Positions 1 to 10,481 of a stretch of 64,000 nucleotides of DNA are shown here, in pieces. The notes under the pieces are model-generated. The model was not told where the DNA came from. It saw only the letters and a list, made by a program, of their open reading frames with translations, and searched no databases. The stretch is from Brienomyrus brachyistius (taxonomy: Eukaryota; Chordata; Actinopteri; Osteoglossiformes; Mormyridae). The stretch is taken from NCBI RefSeq assembly GCF_023856365.1, contig NC_064554.1, positions 6,315,001 through 6,379,000 on the forward strand. Reading direction: 5' to 3'. The stretch's first letter is position 1. Each line of letters begins with the position of its first letter. Made by a program: the position numbers and the translations under genes.

Positions 1-126
1 GGAAGCGGGATTTCTGTGTGATTGACAGACAGGATTGGGTGGTTGGCTGTGTGACCGATACACATGTTTAGAAATGGAGGTGGGGTTTCTGGCAGACGGG
101 TTTAGAAGTTCCCAGATATTATAAAG

Positions 127-491
127 CAATGGTTCTCAACCTTTTTTTATCCAAGGACATTCTGTAAACATGGAAAACATTCAGGAAAACATGTTTGTTC
201 CCCCCCTTGAGCAGGTTATGATATTATTTCTCTTGTATGTTTTCTGCAATAATGATAAGAATTGACAATGTTTATTAATAGAAATATATTGAATTTGGTA
301 ATACTGTCAATCAATGTTTTGAACACGACTCAAATAAGGTTTTACTTCACTGCATCCAGCAGCACTAGTGTTTTTCCTCAGGTGATGATATTGTTTCCCA
401 AAACAGAAGTTGAGTGTTTATGAACAGAAAAACTAAATATAAAACCTATTTGGCCAAATGGCTCTCAAATCAGAAGTCAGAGAACCATTGT
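127..491. mobile_element. hAT-like non-autonomous element (MITE)
   Basis: The ends form inverted repeats: CAATGGTTCTC at the left is matched by GAGAACCATTG at the right, and the left end continues into CAACC plus a T run, the usual look of Charlie-type hAT termini. The interior is AT-rich and non-coding. A clean 8-bp target-site duplication is not seen, so the copy is probably old. Confidence 0.5.
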
Positions 492-2225
492 ATGTGTACT
501 TAATAACCGAAAATATCCTCATTTTAAGGTATTAGCCTTCAATAAAATAGAACAAATGTTGCAAATTATGAGTTTCAATGATGTTTTAGAACGAAAAGAA
601 TCAAGTACCAATGAATCCTCGCCTTTCCCCTCCATTAATTTCCCCATTAAAAGCCGTAAACTGAGCAGTTTGATTTTAGCTGTGAATTATGGGATTCTGT
701 GTAACTAGGAAGCAATACTATTGGTTTCTATTAAAAATCTTTACCAAAGTGTTAATTGTAACGCATAATTAAAGTATTACAATATAAACTATCGATATAG
801 CATAAAAATATGATATTGGATACCGCCCACCTCGCTGAGAGAACGTAGTGGTTAGAAACCAGTTAGGAACACTGCAATAAAGCATCTCAGTTGGTTCTAC
901 AGTTCAAGAACAGAGACACTTATTAAGTTGTCTTCTTCATCATATACATATGTGATTTTACAAAGGCTGTTCATTACACATCTCACCCCACACAATCTAT
1001 CCTTTATATTACATGACTTTACAAGGCCTGCCCATCACATGTATGACCCCACTTGACCCATCCTATTCATATGTGACTCTGCACCATTTCTTCTGTATTG
1101 TCGTGTATGACAGTGACTCATCATGGTTGCAGTGGATCTTCTGGCAGTAGGTTTTAGTGAATGAAGCAGTTACAATCCATCACCCTTCCTTCGGCTGCTG
1201 ATCCTGTACAGATAGGGCGAGGTCAACATTTTAAATGAAATTTTTTGTTGTTCCAGCACATAGATGCATTAGTTAAGCATGTAAATTTTTCTGCGCGGAA
1301 CACTTCACTGTGCAATAAAGGGCAAGCGGTTTCTGGGGCTGGGGAGCGCCCCCTGCTGGTCAGTTGGATGTAGCCAGACCATGTGAACCACACCAACCTA
1401 CACTCTGCTTGGAGGGTTATAGCAGTTTCAAATGACGTTGCTAATTGCATCCCTCACCAGCAGCCCCGCACCCCACAGACCCACCCCCTGAAGGAATAAG
1501 ACCGCATCCAGGGGGCAGTCCACCATTCGCCCAACGAGAAGATACACGCCACATCCCCGTCCAGCACATCACCGGCCAGAACGATGCCAGCATCGAGGAA
1601 GCCCGGTAAGACTGGACGCGTTCCGCTCCCCAGGAGGTGGGGCAGGGGAACGTCTGTCTGCGTGCCTCTCTGTAAAAATGCAGGAGCTGCAGCAACAACT
1701 GCAGCCTTCGGCTGTTATTTAACTGCATTTCATGGGAAAAAATATCCGCTGTGACAAAGTGACACATTTTGGTAGAATATAGGGCAAAGCTTATGTGCCC
1801 CCCTCAGAAGCCTATAGGGTGACTGGCTCAGCTATCAGGAGGATCCCGGGGGGGGGGGGGGGGGGAGCACTGCACACCATTACATGTGCGTGTCAGCCCT
1901 GATGGTCAGGAATCCCATATACCCATACCGTATATGTATATATAGATGAATATATATATAGATCTCATATATAGATCTCTCCAGAAGACAGACACATGTG
2001 GGGGGGGGGTCCACTGTCGTTGATTCTGATTCCAATTGTCGTATTCTGATTAGGTGTTCATATCCGAAGGAAGATTAAGCACCTTCAACCTGCAGATGAG
2101 GGCACTGCAGACATGCAGGATGAGGCTGGGAGACACCTCCTGAACCATTATTAGTGTCAGTCTGATCATGAGCTGCGTCCAGGCACACAGATAATAGCAA
2201 TGCTCATCTTCACTCAACCCTCAGT

Positions 2226-2696
2226 GTGCTTTGTCAATGTGCTTCATCAGTGTGCTTCATGGATGTACATCGTCAGTGTGCTTCCTCAGTGTGCTTTGTC
2301 AGTGTGCGTTGTCAATGTGCTCCATCAGTGTGCTTCATCGATGTACATCATCAGTGTACTTCATCAGTGTGCTTCATCGAAGTGCGTTGTCAGTGTGCGT
2401 TGTCAGTGTGCTTCATCAGTGTGCTTTGTCAGTGTGCGTTGTCAGTGTGCTTCATCAGTGTGCTTTATCAGTGTGCGTTGTCAGTGTGCGTTGTCAGTGT
2501 GCTTCATCAGTGTGCTTCATCAGTGTGCGTTGTCAGTGTGCTTCATCAGTGTGCTTCATCAGTGTGCGTTGTCAGTGTGCTTCATCAGTGTGCTTTATCA
2601 GTGTGCTTCATCAGTGTGCTTCATCAGTGTGCGTTGTCAGTGTGCTTCATCAGTGTGCTTCATCAGTGTGCGTTGTCAGTGTGCTTTATCAGTGTT
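2226..2696. repeat. Minisatellite, 13-bp unit
   Basis: About 36 head-to-tail copies of a 13-bp unit, CAGTGTGCTTCAT or CAGTGTGCGTTGT and close variants. Because 13 is not a multiple of 3 and the unit lacks stop codons, all three forward frames stay open across the array, giving false Cys/Ser/Val-rich open frames. Confidence 0.93.
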
Positions 2697-3775
2697 TTAT
2701 TATATCAAAATTAAAACGCTATGGAAGGTTGATGCCCGGCGGGTTCAGGACTCACCACCAAGTGTTTCGATGCGATTTATGATGTGATTAAATGCTTGTT
2801 TATTGAGCTGTGGATAAGCTTACTTCCCCAAGCTGTTTGTCACTACCCAGAAGCTATGGCTTACACCCCCAGCAGTCACCCCCCCACCCCCCCGCCCCCC
2901 GTCCCTGCTGACTCGCGACCTTCTGCTGTCCATCCTTCACGCTCATCTTTCACGCCTCTGGGTCCCTGCCACTTTCTGTCCTCTTCATTTCTGCCCTTTT
3001 CATGATGTCTCCCGTCACTTTTGGTGTCCACTCCTGAATTGTCCTGCCTCGTCAGTTCTTACCTTTCTGAACAGCCCCCCCCCCCACCTCTTCATCTCCT
3101 CCCCCCTCCCCCAACACATCCCTATGATTTATGGTTTATGACCCTTATTCTGGTCAGATTTTCTCCGCCTGTTGGTAAGCTGTAGTTCATGATACTGCTA
3201 TGATAATGAAGGACAGTGATTGGTATAGTGTCAGTGCCTGGAGTTGGGCTGTGCTGGGCTGTGACCCTCCCACCCTTTATTTTTCTTCTGATTATTCGCC
3301 TCTGCCGTTTCACGCATGTAAATGTGTTATGGAGACTGTCTCTGTTTGCATGGCATCCCTAGCCTCCTCTGTCTCCTCTTTCTCTTGCCCTTTCTGTCGG
3401 TGAGTCATTTTGTTTGTTCACCTGTCTGCAGTTTCCCATGAGGCTTTGCTGCAGATCCATGTTTCAATGTCTCCTGCCTCATAAGCAGTATGGGACAGGA
3501 AGAACACACCCCCCCCCCCACTGCTCTGGCAATCCACAGCAGCACATCTAATCTGATACGCGTGCTGCTCGCTGCTACGTTGCGGGGGGCAGGCAGCTGG
3601 AAGGGATCACCCTCAGCTACGCACATGGTTCTTCATCCACACTTAACCTTAACCCTGTTTCTGGGGCCAGACTGTGGCCCCCCCACAGAGCAAATCTGAT
3701 AAACAACCTGCTGGATTTACACCCTGCGGCTCATGTGACTCTGTGGTTGATGCAACCATCTGTAGGGGGCATTAT

Positions 3776-3778
3776 CTA

Positions 3779-3837
<59 letters not shown>

Positions 3838-3838
3838 A

Positions 3839-3869
<31 letters not shown>

Positions 3870-3900
3870 ATCTCTGTCTGTCTGTCTGTCTGTCTGTCTA
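3776..3900. repeat. Compound (TATC)n/(TGTC)n microsatellite
   Basis: A run of about 14 TATC tetranucleotides is followed by TGTC runs, a short TATC interruption and a second TGTC run. Simple tetranucleotide slippage tract. Confidence 0.95.
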
Positions 3901-4544
3901 ACCCTGTAGCAGGCCAGTAATGACTATAACTAATGTGTTTTTTATTTATTCTCTGGATGGGAACAGAGCAGTGAGGTCTGCTCCAACCTCACAGGTTTAG
4001 ATCCAGTCCCTCAGCCACACAATCTGAAGAGCAAAAGCATCATGACTGCAGAGTATATTTCTCCCTGATGTGTATCTGTACCGGAATACAGAGCTGTCTG
4101 AAGTCCATTGTGCTGTTCTGAGTATAAGGCAGCTCGCAGCTTTCAGCCACTTGAGGACTTCCTTAAAGGGGGAGGGCCTCCTTCATATGGGGCGGAGTCT
4201 TCTCAGTTGGACCTATAGAATTGCAACTGGACCGAGCACATCTCAGTGACGCTCCCCCTCTCCTCACGGTTCTTTAAAAGGGAGTAATGCAGAGGAGGTC
4301 TGATTTATAACTGGAAGCTGTCATCGCCCCATGCCTCAGATGGCCTCTCTGCTGCTCTTTAAGCTGTATCAATGTTCCCGGCATGAATCTCAGTGTATGT
4401 GCACTGTGTGAGCTCCAGGCTGTTCTTCATAGCGGAGTCCCTGACATCTACCCCTGCCTGCACCTGAAAGCTCACGGGGCTGATCTTGGGTGGAGCTGCC
4501 TTTAGGGCGGCGGAGTTTCCCCGCCGTCCTGTACTCTCAGAGGT

Positions 4545-5070
4545 GTGACTGATGCGGCTGGCGACCTGATCCGTGGTGCTTGTCCAGTCGTGTTCACAGC
4601 TCAGCTTGCAGGCCGAGGACGAGCAGATGGCAGCTTAGCTGCTTCCCGCTGGTCCCGCTGCTTCCTGACACGGTGGGAACAAGCTCGTCGCTTCAGCAGT
4701 CTTAGTCACAGACAGACCTACCCCCCCAGACTGGCGGGGGTGCCTGTGAAGCAGAATGAGAGCAGTGCATGCACTTATGGTGCAACAGCAGTTCCCCAGA
4801 TAGGTGCAGGTGAATGATTAAGTACACATGCAAAACGTGGCCTGACGGAGTGTTCTGGAAACCCTTGCTAAGGTCTGGCTGGCTATGTGAGGTCGCACCT
4901 CTCTGTTTTCGCTGCAGCAACCCCATAAGACATGCCACCCCGTCAGATTAGGTGCTGATGACTGACAAAGCTGCTCCCTACTCTGATCTCACGCCTTCCT
5001 CCTCATGGCATGTGACTCACACCCTCTCTTCTCTTTGTAGGAGACGCTCATGGCGGAGCCATTGCTACTG
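4545..5070 (+). CDS. Tentative 5' exons of the PRY-SPRY gene
   Basis: Two candidate exons join in phase to the clear exons downstream. A 30-bp exon (5041-5070) is bounded by TTTGTAG and GTAAAT; read in phase 1 it gives DAHGGAIAT and its last base completes an Ala codon with the exon at 6606. An open frame from an ATG at 4545 ends at 4809 on a donor (GCAG|GTGAAT) whose phase fits the 30-bp exon. The 5' frame has low-complexity, non-family-like composition, so it may be 5' UTR or chance; the alternative ATG inside the 30-bp exon (5050) would be out of phase with the SPRY exons. Confidence 0.3.
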
Positions 5071-5535
5071 GTAAATGGACTGTGATTGGACAGTACAAGT
5101 GTGATGTCATCCATTCAGGGGTGGAACTTGAACATTTTTGCTACTAGCTGACTGGACTAATTCTGTGAAAAATGTACAAGCCCGGATAGTTTTTCACTAG
5201 CCCACCATGTACAATGCAATTATCAAGCATGACAAGCAACCAAAAACCATCACGTATTAAAATAATATATTATTTAACAAGGTCATTTTCAGTAAATGTA
5301 ATTTCCATGAACAATTTACCCATTTACTCAATGCAATTCAATTTATACTGTTCATTACATTAATATTGCATCCTCTACATGGTGACATGGTCAGGACAGT
5401 AGCCAATCCCTACCAGCCATCCTCCTGACTAATTTAAAATGCTTTGGTGAAGGGGGCGGGACCAGTCAATCCTATAGGTGACACGGGCTGCATCAACTTC
5501 TGATAGGCACTGAATTAACAAACAGGAAGTTACAC

Positions 5536-5557
5536 TTTTGGGGGGGGGGGGGGGGGG
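5536..5557. repeat. G homopolymer
   Basis: An uninterrupted run of about 18-20 G residues inside the AT-rich intron or upstream region between the tentative 5' exons and the first firm SPRY exon. Apart from this tract and the SINE, 5071-6605 shows no coding signal. Confidence 0.85.
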
Positions 5558-5958
5558 TGGATTCACAAAACACTCAGTATGAGGAGAAATTGTTAATAGG
5601 ACTGTCAGATGATTAAAAAAGATTTTAGGTTTTATACTGTATATTCAGTATAGAAATTCAATCCTTTTAAAAATCATACTGTTTTCCCACTGCGGTATTA
5701 GAATGAACGCGATGAAAGTAAACACGACCCAAGAAATAATGACGCTGTATAGCTTTAAGATTAATGCTAACACTTTAACGCAGTAACTTTGACAGTTCTT
5801 TCTTTGATTATGCTGTGTGAAAGAGGTTTTTAATTGTGCATTTCCTTCAAGGCACCTATTATTTAATTTATTATTATTATTATTACTTCATTATATTATA
5901 TAATAATGTAAATTTTATATATTATATATTTATACTATATATATATATGCCTGTGCTG

Positions 5959-6274
5959 GGGTGGCATGGTGGTGCAGTGGTTAGCACTGTTGCCTCACAC
6001 CTCTGAGACCCGGGTTCGAGTCTCCGCCTGGGTCACATGGGTGTGGAGTTTGCATGTTCTCCCCATGTCGTCGTGGGGTTTCCTCTGGGTACTCCGGTTT
6101 CCCCCCCACAGTCCAAAAACATGCTGAGGCTAATTGGACTGTGTGAGTGTGCCCTGCGATGGGCTTGGCCCCCCATCCTGGGTTGTTCCCTGCCTTGTGC
6201 CCATTGCTTCTGGGATAGGCTCCGGACCCCCCGCAACCCAGCAGGATAAGCAGTTTGGAAAATGGATGGATGGG
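5959..6274 (+). mobile_element. tRNA-derived SINE, copy 1
   Basis: The head carries an internal RNA polymerase III promoter: A box TGGTGCAGTGG (5970-5980) and B box GGTTCGAGTCTC (6013-6024). The body has the fish-repeat phrases 'gtggagtttgcatgttctcc' and 'ggataggctccgg', and the tail is AATGGATGGATGG. A perfect 12-bp target-site duplication, ATGCCTGTGCTG, flanks it (5947-5958 and 6275-6286), so this is a fairly recent L1-like/LINE-mobilised insertion. Compared with copy 2 (14200-14564) it lacks about 45 bp in the middle. Confidence 0.88.
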
Positions 6275-6605
6275 ATGCCTGTGCTGAGAAGTGTATAATC
6301 AACGTAGAATGTTTTGTTGTAGTCCAACATGCATTCTTTTTTTTTACCTGCCAGTGGGCTGATGTTCGGCTTTTTGTACTCGCCTCAGGCGAGTGGGCAG
6401 GATTAATTTCCAGCCGCACGTGCATACCTGCTGACCTACGTCCTGGCCATGTGCTGTGAGTTAGACAGCGAAGATCACATGATGCCTCTAGATGAAGCAT
6501 GTAAAAGCAGCAGCATTGAGTGCAGTGAGCTCAGCCAGCCTCTGTCAGTGGTTATACTGAGGGATCCCCTCACGTGTCTGTCGCTGTTCTCTCGTCTCGC
6601 CACAG

Positions 6606-7479
6606 CCCCCTGTCCCATCTATGAGCCCAACATCCCGGAGCCCCAGACTAGGGAGGAGCTCCTGAAGTGTAAGCAGCGGCATCTCATGCAGCATCTCGTG
6701 TTCAGGACGGCCTGGTAAAACACCTCATCTCAGTACCCTGTGCGTCTCCCCCTCCCTCTCTCTTTCTGGCCTCCCTCTGCTCTCTCTCCCACTCTCCTTC
6801 CCCTCTCTCTTTCTCCCCCCTGTCTCTCTCTCTTAGACTGGATACCACTCTCCCTGGATGACAGGACGGCCCAGAAGCTGCTGTGGATATCTGACGGGGC
6901 GACCAAAGTGTCCCGCATGTCTGAAGATGCGTGCCCGTACCTGGACAGGCCTGAGCGCTATGACCACTCCCCACAGGTAGGTCTGCCTCTGGCCCATCCA
7001 GTAGCGTCACCCTCACTACCACTGAGGCCAATGTGAAAAGAGCCCCCCCTCTTTCGTCCCCCCAGGTGCTCTGCAAGGAGAAGATGTGGGGGAGGCGGGC
7101 CTACTGGGAGGTGGGCTACACGGGCTGGGTGGTGGTGGGGGTCGTGTACGAGGGGGCACCACGCAAATCACAGGAAGGCCCCTGTGGCATTGGGGAGAAC
7201 GATGCCTCCTGGGGGCTGGGCTGGGCTGGCACCTGCTACCAGGCCTGGCACAACAGCGAGAACGTAGACGTCGAGGCCGAGGCGACCACGGAGCTGGGTC
7301 TCTACCTGGATCAGCCGGCAGGCGTTCTCAGCTTCTACGCAGTGCGGAAGGAGGGCGAGGGTGTCACTGGGGCAGCTCAACTGCTGCACAGGTACAAGGT
7401 CAGCTTCAGCCAGCCCCTCCTGCCGGCATTCTGGGTGGGGGGCAAATCTGCCTGCTGGATTCAGAAGAAAGCCGAGTGA
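6606..7479 (+). CDS. PRY-SPRY (B30.2) domain protein, 3' exons
   Basis: Three firm exons, 6606-6668, 6837-6976 and 7066-7479, joined in phase, end at TGA 7477-7479. The first two give a linker and a PRY motif (WIPLSLDDRTAQKLLWIS, then PERYDHSPQ); the last exon encodes the SPRY core, with WGRRAYWEV, GWVVVGVVYEG, the Gly-Leu/Trp core motif SWGLGW, and LGLYLDQPAGVLSFYAV, ending QPLLPAFWVGG. This is the fish TRIM16-like type of B30.2, a protein-protein interaction module. No RING, B-box or coiled coil was found upstream, so it may be a short SPRY-only protein or the N-terminal exons are unrecognised. ATTAAA at about 7580 may be its polyadenylation signal. It runs convergently with akt1s1. Confidence 0.82.
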
Positions 7480-8155
7480 CAGACTGGGGCTGGTGGGGAC
7501 GGGTGGACAGGGGTGGAAAAAGCCCTGAAAGAAGAGAGAGGGTGTGTCCTCAAGAAACTGTACAGCCATCAAACAAGCTAATTAAAGCTTATGCTCTGAG
7601 CCCCTAATACCACTGCAGCCGTGTTATCCTGATTGTATATGAAACATTCAATACAATACATTGAAGTTTCTGTTCACATGGCATGTTTGCTTTTGTGCCT
7701 GTTTGTGTGAAGGAGTCTGGGCTTAAGTCACAGCAAAACACCATCCATCCATCCATCCATGAATCCGGATGGGATCTTGAGTTTGGATTTTAATGCAAAG
7801 TCACCAGTCTGAATGTAACCTTTAATCCTGAGGGATGCTACCCCAGTCACAAGCACATTATTTTAAAAAACTGGTTCATTAACGATCATAACTTATAATG
7901 GCTGTAGGCACTCGTCCCTCTACTGGTCGTGCAGGGAACTGCAACCAATGAGGACCAACCACTGAAAGTTACCCTTTTATCTTCACTGGACTTCCAGCAC
8001 ATGTTAAATTAAAGTCCCACTATGGGCTCTTAGGATCAATCTGCCTGACGTTCACCTCTCCCTGCTTCTCCGCTCACCTGTCTGTGGTTCCACTCCCAAG
8101 GACAACATCATATCACAAGGATGAGAAGATGCACATAAGGTTTGGGATTTGTGTC
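7480..8155. other. Convergent 3' region between SPRY gene and akt1s1
   Basis: Contains the likely SPRY 3' UTR (ATTAAA near 7580), a short CATC tetranucleotide run at about 7742-7760 resembling the reverse end of the local SINE tail, and otherwise unique-looking AT-rich sequence. No exon is supported here. Confidence 0.5.
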
Positions 8156-8161
8156 TTTATT
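8156..8161 (-). terminator. Candidate polyadenylation signal of akt1s1
   Basis: TTTATT on the plus strand, AATAAA on the minus strand, about 0.9 kb beyond the akt1s1 stop codon. It is the first canonical hexamer seen in that direction; transcript data would be needed to prove use. Confidence 0.45.
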
Positions 8162-8429
8162 TAAAACAGTTTCATTTATACACTGCACAATGCTGAGAGA
8201 GCGGAGCAGAGAACCACGAATGGCTTAGTGTTGAACCCATGAGTTGCTCCATGCAGATGGTCTCTGTCTTCCCAACGGTGTCCAAGCGTATGAGGGGCGT
8301 TTCCCCCTCCCATCTGCACACCTGGGGGCGCCGGTCGATCCAGTTTGAGCCAGCAGCCGAACACAACATGCGGTCAGCTGCTTGTAAGCGTTAGTGCGTG
8401 GTACGTAGGAGATACGACTCAATGTACGC

Positions 8430-9050
8430 AGTGTAATGTGTCTGTCTAAGTCTCTGCCGTCAGTCTACATCTCCATCGTCAGTCGGTGCCCATGTACGTC
8501 AGTTTACGTCTCTGTCAACTGGCACCCATATGTGTCAGTCTGCATCTCCTCTGTCAGTCGGTGCCTGCGTGCGTCAGTCTGTCTCACTGCGGATGTCTGC
8601 ATGCAATGCGTCTGCATGTCAGTCTGTGCCACCGCCATCAGTTGGTGCCTGCGTGAATCAGTCTATATGTTCACAGTTAGTGTGTCAGTTTGTGTCTCCG
8701 CTGTCTGTCGGCACCCACGTGCTTCAGTCTGCGTCTCTGACATCAGTCGACGCTCACGTGCATTAGTCTGCACGTTCACAGTGTGTCAGTCTGCGCCTCC
8801 GCTATCAGTCAGCACCCGCACGCATCAGTCTACGTTTCAACTGTCAATCAGCGCCTTGGTGTGTCAGTCTGTGTTTCCGCTGGCAGTTGGCATCTATGTC
8901 CGTCAGTCTCATCTCTGCAGTCAGTCTGAGTTTCCACTGTAAGTCGTCGGCACCCATGTGTGTCGGTCTGCATGTTCGCTGTCAGTGTGTCAGTCCGTGT
9001 ACCCTGCTGTCAGTTGGTGCCCACGTGAGTCAGTCGGTGTGTCTGTTTGC
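8430..9050. repeat. Degenerate minisatellite in the akt1s1 3' UTR
   Basis: Diverged tandem units of roughly 40 bp built on 'gtcagtctgcgtctcc' and 'gtcagtcggtgcccacgtg'. The array starts within a few bases of the akt1s1 stop codon and fills most of the distance to the candidate poly(A) signal, so it would be transcribed as 3' UTR. Confidence 0.75.
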
Positions 9051-9053
9051 CCG

Positions 9054-10481
9054 TCAGTGCTTCAGGCTGAAGTCACCGGTGTTGAGGCGTGGCCGGGGTA
9101 GCCCTCCAAACATCTCTGTGCCGTCAGTGGCACTCGGAGCCAGGAGAGCCTGCATGCTGGCAGCGATGTGGTCCAGGTCAGGACAGCCGGGCTATTGGGG
9201 AGGGTCACAGAGTCACGAGTAAGAAACTGGCTGTGGAGAATGAGGACATGGTTTGGGGGAGGGGTTAAAGGGACACTTACCCGCTCCCCGCTGTGGCTGT
9301 CCCCCTGCGCCGTACGGCTGCACCGGTAGCCCCAAACGGGCACGGACACAGGCAGAGAACGTGCAATGGAGGGAGGGTGTCCACGGGTGGGGAGGTGTCC
9401 CACTGCCATGCTGCGAGAGGGGGGCGGGGCATCCTCGCTCAGGGAGCCTGTGGCACAAAGCAGACAATCACAGCCTTGGACTGGCAGTCACAAGCTCCAG
9501 GTGTAAAAGGCAAAGTAAAACAACAGACAAGATCCTCCATACCATCAGTGCTCTCCTCCTCCCCGTCAGACTCAAAGAACGGCTCACAGTCACGTGACAG
9601 GGAATCCTCATCCATGGAAAAGACCCCTGAGAGGAAGAACCCATTACTGCCAATCCCCTCCCTGTCCAGCAGTAAAAACACTGAAAATGATTAACTCTAC
9701 CTGCTGTCTCATTCAGATTCGCCCTCCTGCTCTCCATGTCTTCCTCCTCCTCCTCTTCCTCCTCTTCCTCCTCCTCCTCGCCTCCCTCTGGCCTCTCTCT
9801 GATGGTATCCACCTCCTTAATGGCAGCCCTCTCCCGGTCCCTCTCCCCATTCGCATTTTGTACCCCCAGCTGGCCAATAGGAGGAGCCGAGCTGTAGATT
9901 GACGGGTAGCTCTGCGAATAGAGCTGCGTGCTGGGGCTGACTGTTCCGGCTCCACTGTCACCCACCAGGCTCTAAAATGAGCAAGTTAACGAGGAAATGA
10001 AGGCCCTATACTGCAGAGGCACAAGTCCAGCCAGGCAGCTATAATGGAAGCAGAGGGCAGGAGAAGGAAAAAGGCAGAGGAAAGGGCGCATGCTACTCAC
10101 CACCCGGCCGCCGGGCTCACATGGTACGTCTGCCCCCAGGCGGGCCCCACTGGCCTCGCCCACACCGCTGCGTGCCTGCCTCTGTGCTGTCAACACCGAG
10201 GCCGAGTGCAGTACAGCGATGTCATCCATGTAACGGCGTGTGGCATCTGCAAGCATCCCCTGGCCCCAAGTGTGGTAGGAGTATTCCCACTTGCGGCTAC
10301 CCTCCCACCCCCGGCCACTGTCTCCTTCTGGAGCGGAGGGCCGGAACCTCTTGTTAGCAGTGATGATGGCTAGATCACATCCCGACTTCTGGCAGTAGGC
10401 CTCTGCAGCAGAAAGTAGGACCAACCAGCTCTCTTTGAAATTGTCTGGGATTTCAGGGTCAGACTGGATCACAGAGGCCAT
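9054..10481 (-). CDS. akt1s1: Proline-rich AKT1 substrate 1 (PRAS40)
   Basis: Five coding exons on the minus strand: 10481-10101, 9971-9701, 9680-9543, 9447-9281, 9191-9054; all junctions are GT-AG and in phase, giving 364 residues (human about 256). PRAS40 is a cytosolic raptor-binding inhibitor of mTORC1, relieved by Akt phosphorylation. Visible landmarks: an N-terminal domain with [15 protein letters not shown]; an acidic poly-Glu run encoded in the second exon; a TOS-like motif FSMDE (human FVMDE) followed by FFESD; the strongly conserved [11 protein letters not shown]; and the C-terminal [13 protein letters not shown] with the Akt-site threonine (human T246) in RPRLNT. The end is DFSLKH, shorter than human. 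The gene is divergently arranged with tbc1d17, as in human. Confidence 0.93.

Larger units (their letters stand above)
1..4544. other. Intergenic region without a recognised gene
   Basis: No exon with convincing protein similarity was seen on either strand. The stretch is AT-rich to about 1.1 kb and then mixed. It holds a hAT-like MITE (127-491), a short tandem duplication of about 62 bp (near 945-1085, units beginning with ATGTGA/ACATGA), a G homopolymer (1848-1865), a 13-bp minisatellite (2226-2696) and a TATC/TGTC microsatellite (3776-3900). The open frames at 1441-1767 (-) and 2200-2787 (+) are not gene-like; the second is repeat-derived. The part from about 4100 to 4540 is richer in GC and could include promoter sequence of the SPRY gene, but no core element is clear. 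Confidence 0.6.

Noticed and set aside
5041..5070. ATG at 5050 as the start codon of the SPRY protein (MAEPLLL)
   Set aside because: Joining this frame to the exon at 6606 gives a stop; only the phase-1 reading of the 30-bp exon continues into the PRY-SPRY frame.
5970..6024. tRNA gene
   Set aside because: A and B boxes are present but there is no cloverleaf or anticodon stem context; they are the promoter of a SINE with target-site duplications and ATGG tail.
9713..9961. Arg-rich minus-strand frame overlapping akt1s1 exon 2
   Set aside because: Shadow frame of the GAG/GAA-rich segment that encodes the poly-Glu run of PRAS40.
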